Of a DNA stretch of 38,095 nucleotides, positions 31,628 to 36,810 are shown one piece after another (positions within the stretch are counted from its first letter, which is position 1; every line of letters begins with the position of its first letter). The stretch spans positions 1 to 38,095 of the forward strand of contig WREM01000001.1 in NCBI GenBank assembly GCA_009779335.1, written 5' to 3'. A program made the translations under genes and the position numbers. This stretch comes from Streptococcaceae bacterium. Its GTDB lineage: Bacteria; Bacillota; Bacilli; Lactobacillales; Streptococcaceae. Under the pieces are notes generated by a model. It made no database searches and had not been told where the DNA came from. It saw nothing but the letters and a program-made list of their open reading frames with translations.

Positions 31628-31656
31628 ATTATAATTCACTTAAAGTTAATCTCCAA
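31628..31656 (-). promoter_or_regulatory. Early (lytic) promoter of the cro-like operon
   Basis: Minus strand: TTGGAG (31656-31651), 17-bp spacer, TATAAT (31633-31628). ACTTAAAGTTAA (31638-31649) lies in the spacer, so repressor binding there would block it. Confidence 0.8.
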
Positions 31657-31738
31657 ATAATCTAAGAAAATCCTAAGAAAATAATTGCTTTTTTCTTTTT
31701 TCTGTGTCTCACCATAAGTTCCCATTGACTAAAGTTTA
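31638..31738. promoter_or_regulatory. Operator region of the genetic switch
   Basis: Two related sites, ACTTAAAGTTAA (31638-31649) and ACTAAAGTTTA (31728-31738), lie on the lytic and lysogenic promoters. Between them CTAAGAAAAT is repeated at 31662-31671 and 31673-31682, spaced 11 bp (one helical turn). The two motif types may serve the two HTH proteins. Confidence 0.6.
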
Positions 31739-31753
31739 CTTTCCGTGTATTCT
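31725..31753 (+). promoter_or_regulatory. Lysogeny promoter (repressor-integrase)
   Basis: TTGACT (31725-31730), 17-bp spacer, TATTCT (31748-31753), about 20 bp upstream of the repressor ATG with GGTGGTGAG as SD. The site ACTAAAGTTTA overlaps the -35, consistent with autoregulation. Confidence 0.78.
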
Positions 31754-31773
31754 AAAAATAGGGTGGTGAGAAT

Positions 31774-32109
31774 ATGAGCGTTGACTTAATTAAAATCGTC
31801 GCTGAAAATTTGACCTATTTGAAAGAAAAAAATAACGTGACCAACGTAGAAATCGCTGATAAGCTAGGCGTTTCAAAATCCGCAGTGTCCGAGTGGATCA
31901 ATCAAAAAAAGATGCCTCGACGTGGGGCAATCTTAGAGTTGGCCAATTTTTTTAAGGTGACGACAAATGAAATCCTAACGCCTTTAGGTGAACAAAATCA
32001 GAGAGACCTTAATCGATTCATTGACATTGCTAAAACATATAAAGGCAATGAACTGACCCCAAGAGACAAAAAATTCATCAAAAAATTACTAGACGGTATT
32101 TTTGAATAA
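31774..32109 (+). CDS. Short CI-like phage repressor (XRE family)
   Basis: 111 aa. N-terminal HTH (about 8-65: NVEIADKLGVSKSAVSEWIN and MPRRGAILELANFFKV), then a short helical C-terminus (TPRDKKFIKKLLDGIFE). There is no S24 autopeptidase, so induction must act another way than RecA-driven self-cleavage, for example through an antirepressor or loss of oligomerisation. It is the only candidate repressor and heads a two-gene operon with the integrase. Confidence 0.85.
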   Translation: MSVDLIKIVAENLTYLKEKNNVTNVEIADKLGVSKSAVSEWINQKKMPRRGAILELANFFKVTTNEILTPLGEQNQRDLNRFIDIAKTYKGNELTPRDKKFIKKLLDGIFE

Positions 32110-32125
32110 AGGAGAGTGATGAAGC

Positions 32126-33556
32126 GTGAAAAAAATGGCGGGTTATACCCGTGTCAGCACGCTTGAACAAAAAGAAGAGGGTTATTCCCTCGAAATGCAA
32201 CAAGAACGCATGGACGGCTTCTGCAAAGCCAAAGGCTGGAAGCTCGTCAAAATCTTTGAAGACGGTGGCAATTCAGGTAAAGACCTCAATCGTCCAGAAA
32301 TGCAAAAACTAATTAGCGATTGCGAGGCTGGGCGATATGATGCCGTGATTGTTTATAAACTCGACCGACTCAGTCGAAGCCAAAAAGACACCCTCTATCT
32401 CATCGAGGATGTCTTTCTAAAAAACAATATTGAGTTTGTCAGTGTCCAAGAATCCATTGATACCAGTACACCTGTTGGACGTGCCATGATTGGTATATTA
32501 TCTGCTTTCGCTCAGTTAGAGCGAGAACAAATCAAGGAACGGATGCAGATGGGGAAGATTGGACGCATGAAAAAAGGTAAGCCAGCCTGTTGGGCAACGC
32601 CGCCTTTTGGATATACTTACACTAAGGGAGACGACGCTTTGCGATTGACAGAATACGCACCCATCGTCAAAAAAATGTATGAAGACTATTTGGCAGGTCA
32701 ACCTCAAGCTAAAATACTTGAACAATTAAACGCCGAGGGACACATCGGCAAAAAACAACCGTGGGCTTATAAGGTTATTAGAGACGTCTTATCGTGCATC
32801 ACATATACTGGGGTGGTTACATATCGAGGGGAGGTATTCAAGGGCAACCACGAGGCTATTATTGACAAGGAGACGTTTGATAAGACACAGATAGAAATGG
32901 AACGCCGTCAAAAAGAAGCCTATGCCAAGTACAATATGACACGACCTTTTCAATCCAAATATTTATTATCAGGACTTCTCTATTGTGGACTTTGTGATTC
33001 GAGTTTCACTATTGGCTTACGCAGTTTACACAAAGACGGCACACGTAAGAAATTTTATTTTTGTACCAACTCTAAAAAGAGTGTGCACGGTAGTTGGAGA
33101 AAAACCAATGATTGTCAGGCTAAAAAATACGACCTTTATGAACTGGAAGAAAATATCCTCCAGCAACTTGAAGCCATTCGGACAAAAAAGGTGGACTTTG
33201 GAGCAGACCAGGAACGCAAGGATGAAAAAGAAAGAATCAAACTACTTGAGAAACAAAAAAAGAAGCTGGATAACCAGCTCAAGCGATTGGTAGATTTGTA
33301 CGTGGACGATAAAATCAGATTGGATGTGCTCGATGCCAAACGTGACAAAATCGATCAGGAAATGGCCATTATTGATAAGCAGTTGCAACCGACAAAGCGA
33401 ATTGATAAATCAGAAGTCTTGGCCAAAATAACCACACTCAAGCAGGACGTTCGCAAGATGGACTATGACGAATTGAAGAAATTACTGCGTTCTCTCATTA
33501 AAAAAATCACCTTGAAAGGCGATGAAATGAAGATCCAGTGGGTTTTTGACTTATAG
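32126..33556 (+). CDS. int: Large serine integrase (TP901-1-like)
   Basis: 476 aa. Catalytic domain with Ser11 in YTRVSTLEQKEEGYSLEMQ, YKLDRLSRSQKDT and AFAQLEREQIKERM; recombinase domain (PPFGYTYTKGDDALRLTEYA); zinc ribbon with CGLC and later Cys (FYFCTN, DCQAKK); long coiled coil (about 350-440) that controls directionality. Length is close to TP901-1 integrase. The start is a GTG at 32126 with GGAGAGTG upstream. 16 bp after the repressor, so made in the lysogen. It faces the proposed right prophage end. Confidence 0.95.
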   Translation: MKKMAGYTRVSTLEQKEEGYSLEMQQERMDGFCKAKGWKLVKIFEDGGNSGKDLNRPEMQKLISDCEAGRYDAVIVYKLDRLSRSQKDTLYLIEDVFLKNNIEFVSVQESIDTSTPVGRAMIGILSAFAQLEREQIKERMQMGKIGRMKKGKPACWATPPFGYTYTKGDDALRLTEYAPIVKKMYEDYLAGQPQAKILEQLNAEGHIGKKQPWAYKVIRDVLSCITYTGVVTYRGEVFKGNHEAIIDKETFDKTQIEMERRQKEAYAKYNMTRPFQSKYLLSGLLYCGLCDSSFTIGLRSLHKDGTRKKFYFCTNSKKSVHGSWRKTNDCQAKKYDLYELEENILQQLEAIRTKKVDFGADQERKDEKERIKLLEKQKKKLDNQLKRLVDLYVDDKIRLDVLDAKRDKIDQEMAIIDKQLQPTKRIDKSEVLAKITTLKQDVRKMDYDELKKLLRSLIKKITLKGDEMKIQWVFDL

Positions 33557-33600
33557 GGTAAATCCAATGACAACCATTGATATGACTGTCAGTAAATTTA
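33557..33600. other. Candidate right prophage end (attR), tentative
   Basis: The 41 bp between the integrase stop and the next gene hold an imperfect inverted repeat (TGACA at 33569-33573 and TGTCA at 33587-33591), typical in size for a serine-integrase site. Weak likeness to 1325-1356. The true core cannot be fixed without the empty site. Confidence 0.3.
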
Positions 33601-33831
33601 CTGTTTTTCTTCTTCTATCTTGTCTATCAGTTCTAAAGCCATTTGAGCTGTAATTCTCGCCTTACTATCTGTTGTTTCGTCCAAAATTTTTCTCAGACTA
33701 GCAATGGCTATGGAATATTTTTTGTATAAATCTTCATCTGTTTTGAGAGGTTTCCCATTCAGCTCTTTAGATATGACTACTTCTAGTGCTCTATATTTCA
33801 TAATAGGCGTAGAATATTCTCTATCACTCAT
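33598..33831 (-). CDS. Hypothetical protein next to attR
   Basis: 77 aa, helical, Lys/Glu-rich (KYSIAIASLRKILDETTDSK, ending LIDKIEEEKQ). Unknown family. It follows the 134-aa gene by 4 bp and is probably cotranscribed with it. Its 3' end touches the candidate attR, so integration may have altered its tail. Confidence 0.68.
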   Translation of the reverse strand: MSDREYSTPIMKYRALEVVISKELNGKPLKTDEDLYKKYSIAIASLRKILDETTDSKARITAQMALELIDKIEEEKQ

Positions 33832-33835
33832 TGTT

Positions 33836-34240
33836 TTAGTATTCCTTTTTCTTCAACTGCTCAACGATACTTTCCAACTCTGCTGTTACAAAGGCTTCAT
33901 CTTTGTAAGTGCTAAGGAAAGACTCCCGACCTATTCTTTCTCCCACCCTATCAAGAGATGCTGGAACAATATCCGTAGCATGGCCGCAGTCAAAGCCTAT
34001 CCATGTACCCTTAAAATCTAAAAGCTCACCTTCAAAAGTGATTCCACCATGGCAGTCAATGATGTCATTTGTATAAAAGTAATTCTTTTTCCATTGTTGT
34101 TTGAGCTGTACGTAACCACAAAGATGACCCAATGTTGGTATTCTATGTATAGCGACATTATAGCCGTCAATTTCAAATATTTTTAAGGACTTACCATCTA
34201 GTTCTTCGTCCATGATGGATTTTAGTTCTTCATATTTCAT
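33836..34240 (-). CDS. Hypothetical protein of mobile-element type
   Basis: 134 aa with blocks LCGYVQLKQQWKKNYF, DCHGGITFEG and GTWIGFDCGHATDIVPAS. The HGGITF...WIGFDCGH pattern occurs in uncharacterised proteins of Gram-positive phages and plasmids. Conserved Cys, His and Asp might form a metal or active site. No function can be named. Confidence 0.72.
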   Translation of the reverse strand: MKYEELKSIMDEELDGKSLKIFEIDGYNVAIHRIPTLGHLCGYVQLKQQWKKNYFYTNDIIDCHGGITFEGELLDFKGTWIGFDCGHATDIVPASLDRVGERIGRESFLSTYKDEAFVTAELESIVEQLKKKEY

Positions 34241-34267
34241 AGCTCTATTTTAACATAAAAATTACTC

Positions 34268-34309
34268 TTGACATTCATTTGCATATACTATAAAATAAAG
34301 TTACGTAAC
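34268..34309 (+). promoter_or_regulatory. Toxin-antitoxin promoter and operator
   Basis: TTGACA (34268-34273), 17-bp spacer, TAAAAT (34291-34296), and the perfect palindrome GTTACGTAAC (34300-34309) at the expected transcript start. This fits autorepression by a Phd/YefM-type antitoxin. Confidence 0.75.
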
Positions 34310-34340
34310 ACTTTACTTAAAATATATGGAGGACAAATAT

Positions 34341-34592
34341 ATGGAAAATACAGCACCAGTTTCAGATTTGAGATCATATAATCAAACCTTAAGCGACGTT
34401 AGGGAAGGTTCACACCTTGTTTTAACAAAAAACGGTAAGGCCAAGTACGCTGTACTTGATATTGATGAGTACAAAAAAACACAAGCTACAATACAATTTT
34501 TCAAGGAAATGCAAAAAGGCTATGACTCCTTAAAAAATGAGCCATTAGTGGATCATGATGAATTGATGCAAGAGTTGAGAAGTTTAGCATGA
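34341..34592 (+). CDS. Antitoxin, Phd/YefM family
   Basis: 83 aa: VSDLRSYNQTLSDVREGSHL and VLTKNGKAKYAVLDIDEYKK are the Phd/YefM DNA-binding fold; the C-terminal QELRSLA end binds the toxin. The ATG at 34341 has GGAGG 8 nt upstream; the in-frame ATG at 34326 has no SD. It overlaps the toxin gene by 4 bp (ATGA). Confidence 0.88.
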   Translation: MENTAPVSDLRSYNQTLSDVREGSHLVLTKNGKAKYAVLDIDEYKKTQATIQFFKEMQKGYDSLKNEPLVDHDELMQELRSLA

Positions 34593-34906
34593 GTTACATT
34601 GTACATGAGTCTCAACAATTCAGAAGAGACACTAGAGAAGCTGTTTATTATAAAAAAATAAATGGTACATTCAAAAGAAATATTGATAAATTTATTGACT
34701 CTATTGATAAAACCGTTTTAGAGCGATTAAAAGAAAGTCCTGGAAGTGGCTCAAATGTAGCTGCAAGGATAGACTTAGAAACAAAATTAAAATATATACC
34801 GATTGATGATTACTTACTCTTTTATGAAATTAAATCAAAAAATACGGTAGAAATCGTCAGATTCTTGCCAGGCAAAAGCGATTGGATAAATACACTTTTT
34901 AACTAA
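34589..34906 (+). CDS. Toxin, RelE/ParE superfamily
   Basis: 105 aa. Typical RelE/ParE layout: helices (TVLERLKESPGSGSNV), then strands (KLKYIPIDDYLLFYEI, NTVEIVRFLPGKSDW) with the basic/aromatic end near the proposed active site. Could be an mRNA interferase or a gyrase poison; this cannot be told from sequence alone. The pair stabilises the region. Confidence 0.87.
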   Translation: MSYIVHESQQFRRDTREAVYYKKINGTFKRNIDKFIDSIDKTVLERLKESPGSGSNVAARIDLETKLKYIPIDDYLLFYEIKSKNTVEIVRFLPGKSDWINTLFN

Positions 34907-34929
34907 AAAGAGCTATTACAGCTCTTTTT
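34905..34929. terminator. Bidirectional terminator between converging genes
   Basis: AAAAAGAGCT (34905-34914) pairs perfectly with AGCTCTTTTT (34920-34929). It overlaps the toxin stop (+) and the 42-aa gene stop (-) and serves both. Confidence 0.88.
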
Positions 34930-35044
34930 CTTCTCCCTTACAATCTTCACACTTTCGAGGGTAACCACCGACTTCTGAATCTATAAATGAGCCACATCTT
35001 TCGCACAAATACCCTTCGATAACTAAATCAACTACTTCGTCCAT
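34916..35044 (-). CDS. Small Cys-rich zinc-knuckle protein
   Basis: 42 aa from an ATG at 35044 (AGGAG 7 nt upstream; the longer frame to 35113 overlaps the DUF536 gene). Contains CERC and CEDC, a likely zinc knuckle, and an acidic tail. It follows the DUF536 gene by 10 bp in one operon. Unknown function. Confidence 0.68.
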   Translation of the reverse strand: MDEVVDLVIEGYLCERCGSFIDSEVGGYPRKCEDCKGEEKEL

Positions 35045-35054
35045 TTTTATTCTC

Positions 35055-35519
35055 CTATTCTCCAAAAAGTCGAGCAAAGAATCCTTTGCTTTTTTGATGC
35101 TCGAGCTCTTCATAATCTAGCTGTAATTGCTCATTTTTTTCAAGTGCTTTATTAAAATTTGCATTAGCCGTGGCAACATTGAAATTAGCTTGCTCTATAA
35201 GTTCTACAAATTTAGCACTTTCTTCATGTGCTTTAATTTGGTAGTTTTCAATCTGCTTTTCAAGTAGTGCATTTCTATCTTTTAATTCCTGTATAACATC
35301 ATTTGAGTTCATACGTTCATAGGTACTTTGATAAGTAGCCTGCTTTTCTATAAACATAGATTTTAATTGATCTTGCTCGCTATCTGAAAAGTATCTGATT
35401 CCATCTTGAATAGTACCTAATTCAGTACCTTTACGTCTCAGATAATATACTTTATTTTCAAGTGCACGTTTTTCAATCCCAATTTCTCGAGATAGTTCTA
35501 ATAGTGTTTTATTTGCCAT
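35055..35519 (-). CDS. DUF536 (RepX-like) plasmid-associated protein
   Basis: 154 aa. N-terminal helix-turn-helix-like part (LLELSREIGIEKRALENKVY), a long coiled coil, and the characteristic end KSKGFFARLFGE. In lactococcal theta plasmids such a gene directly follows repB and is linked to copy number or stability. Here no repB precedes it; the upstream DNA is a structured non-coding region. It may be a plasmid remnant or a different replicon type. The ATG lies 6 nt after a TAAAAT -10 candidate, so the mRNA would be nearly leaderless. Confidence 0.82.
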   Translation of the reverse strand: MANKTLLELSREIGIEKRALENKVYYLRRKGTELGTIQDGIRYFSDSEQDQLKSMFIEKQATYQSTYERMNSNDVIQELKDRNALLEKQIENYQIKAHEESAKFVELIEQANFNVATANANFNKALEKNEQLQLDYEELEHQKSKGFFARLFGE

Positions 35520-35530
35520 ACTTTAATTTT

Positions 35531-35565
35531 ATCAAAAAAGTACATGAAAAGCACATGATAAGCAC
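35531..35565 (-). repeat. Tandem 11-bp repeats at the DUF536 promoter
   Basis: On the minus strand GTGCTTATCAT (35565-35555) and GTGCTTTTCAT (35554-35544) are adjacent, followed by a degenerate GTACTTTTTTGAT (35543-35531). They overlap the promoter region and could be iteron-like autoregulatory sites bound by the DUF536 protein. Confidence 0.65.
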
Positions 35566-35599
35566 TTTACAATAATTAAAATTATGTAAAATAAAAGTT

Positions 35600-36102
35600 T
35601 TTGTCTATGTGAAGTCTTTCACAATATGATACCAATCGGTAACTGATTTCGGAGCTTGAAGCGAGTCTCCACCCTAAGTCTCTTAAAAAATTAAAAAACT
35701 CAGGCGAGTGTTCAATCGTATAACTCGATACGTCACTCTTGCTCGTCTTGATTTTACGCTCACGTTTCCCTTGCAACCTTTTGATAGGTAATCAAGCCTC
35801 TCCACCTATTGGTGGAACGCTTCCGTCCCAGACCTTTTTGTATATCAACGAGGATGTCTTCTCCATACCAGAGGTGAAACTTAACATAGTACAAAATAGC
35901 TTGTATTCACGAGATAGCAGCACAACTAACTGAAACGCCCCCATTCTAGGCGTATGATGCTACTATACGGGCAAGTTTCTGTGATTGCTAGGCTTTCCTT
36001 ACCTCTATCGTGTTATTCCTCTATCAGTGATCACCATTACATAGACTCATCAACATATTCAATTTTAAGCGTCAAAAAAATCAAGGAAGCAGTCCCTTGA
36101 TT
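35600..36102. ncRNA. Candidate large structured RNA
   Basis: About 500 bp without a credible ORF, richer in G+C than both flanks between about 35640 and 36035. Helices seen: GAGTG/CACTC (35706-35710/35734-35738) enclosing CGTAT/ATACG (35717-35721/35728-35732); TTGAT/ATCAA (35781-35785/35791-35795); TCCACC/GGTGGA (35801-35806/35811-35816); TTTTGTA/TACAAAA (35836-35842/35890-35896); GAAAC-GCC/GGC-GTTTC (35932-35939/35970-35979) enclosing CGTAT/ATACG (35951-35955/35965-35969), a three-way-junction shape; GTGAT/ATCAC (35981-35985/36030-36034). CCTCTATC repeats at 36002 and 36018. Plus-strand transcription would end in the hairpin at 36079-36102. Orientation is unsettled. It might also be a plasmid origin. 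Confidence 0.5.
36074..36102 (-). terminator. Hairpin terminator, strongest on the minus strand
   Basis: AATCAAGG (36079-36086) pairs perfectly with CCTTGATT (36095-36102) around an 8-nt loop. On the minus strand seven U follow (36080-36074). On the plus strand the tail is weaker (GTTATATATTTT). Confidence 0.8.
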
Positions 36103-36130
36103 GTTATATATTTTGCTTAATATTCAATAT

Positions 36131-36158
36131 TTGACATTATATCTTTTTTTGATATAAT
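36131..36158 (+). promoter_or_regulatory. Consensus promoter of a small RNA
   Basis: TTGACA (36131-36136), 16-bp spacer, TATAAT (36153-36158): both boxes perfect. No ORF follows; a terminator begins about 18 nt after the expected transcript start. Confidence 0.85.
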
Positions 36159-36163
36159 AAAGG

Positions 36164-36222
36164 TACAAATAAAGAAATATTAAGCAACAACAATCTTGGC
36201 GGAGGGTAGTTGCTTTTTCTTT
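36164..36222 (+). ncRNA. Candidate small antisense-type RNA (about 55 nt)
   Basis: The transcript would run from about 36164 to the U-run after AAGCAAC/GTTGCTT (36182-36188/36209-36215). Its 20-nt loop contains CTTGGCGGAGGG. AACAACAATCTTGG (36186-36199) is identical to the plus strand at 37385-37398, inside the actin-like gene that reads in minus, so the RNA is perfectly complementary to that mRNA over 14 nt. It could control the actin operon, or be a plasmid copy-number RNA. Confidence 0.62.
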
Positions 36223-36292
36223 TGTATTATTTTTTAACCTTTCCTATTATAACAAAATTTTCCCAAAAAAGAAATAATAAGAATATTATTAT

Positions 36293-36328
36293 AAAAAAAC
36301 ACCCATCGAGCATAAGCAGGTGGGTGTT
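36293..36328 (-). terminator. Second terminator after the actin operon
   Basis: AACACCCA (36298-36305) pairs perfectly with TGGGTGTT (36321-36328), followed on the minus strand by a U-run (36299-36293). Confidence 0.85.
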
Positions 36329-36350
36329 TTGCTGTCTATTCTACATACAA

Positions 36351-36374
36351 AAACCAAGCGATTATACTTGGTTT
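36351..36374. terminator. First terminator after the actin operon, bidirectional
   Basis: AAACCAAG (36351-36358) pairs with CTTGGTTT (36367-36374). U-rich sequence follows on both strands. It is 5 bp from the stop of the membrane coiled-coil gene. Confidence 0.82.
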
Positions 36375-36378
36375 CTTT

Positions 36379-36810
36379 TTATTTCATAATCTGTGTAAGT
36401 CTTTCATTTAACGCAATCAGATCATTACGATATTTTTCAACCTTAGAATTAAGCTCTGATATTTTTTTCTGTGCCTCGACTATTTGATTTTCAGACCCTG
36501 AAACTTTCTTTTTCTGAAGATCTAATATTAGCTTTGTTTGCTCATATTTTTTATTCAATATATCCTTTTCGGATTGTAGTTCTTTAATTTCTTTTTCTTT
36601 ATTATCAAGTTTTATTTTATCTTGATTGTTTGTGTTTTTTATATCCTTAATTTGTTGCTCCTGTTTCGCAACTTCTGCTCTTAAATCTTGATTTTTTACA
36701 CGATAGCCTAAAAGAATAAATAGTGTCATTAAAAAATAAACTACAAAGAACCAGAATAAAAAAGTATTACTTGTAAGTAGATTTACCATGATTTTGTTAA
36801 TTTTCCTCAT
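36379..36810 (-). CDS. Membrane-anchored coiled-coil protein partnered with the actin-like gene
   Basis: 143 aa. A short basic N-terminus, one transmembrane helix at about 15-35 (FLFWFFVVYFLMTLFILLGY), then over 100 residues of coiled coil (NKEKEIKELQSEKDILNKKY; VEAQKKISELNSKVEKYRND). No helix-turn-helix or other DNA-binding domain is seen, unlike usual ParR/AlfB-type adaptors. Its start overlaps the actin gene stop by 14 bp, so the two are made together. A second Met at residue 8 is a possible start. It probably links filaments to the membrane; this is inference. Confidence 0.8.
   Translation of the reverse strand: MRKINKIMVNLLTSNTFLFWFFVVYFLMTLFILLGYRVKNQDLRAEVAKQEQQIKDIKNTNNQDKIKLDNKEKEIKELQSEKDILNKKYEQTKLILDLQKKKVSGSENQIVEAQKKISELNSKVEKYRNDLIALNERLTQIMK

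Noticed and set aside
33557..33620. tRNA gene as integration site
   Set aside because: No tRNA-like cloverleaf found near either prophage end; serine integrases of this type commonly use protein genes or intergenic sites.
35582..35776. 64-codon minus-strand frame and a 64-codon plus-strand frame (35739-35933) in the intergenic region
   Set aside because: No good SD, no domain likeness, and both lie in sequence better explained by nested inverted repeats.
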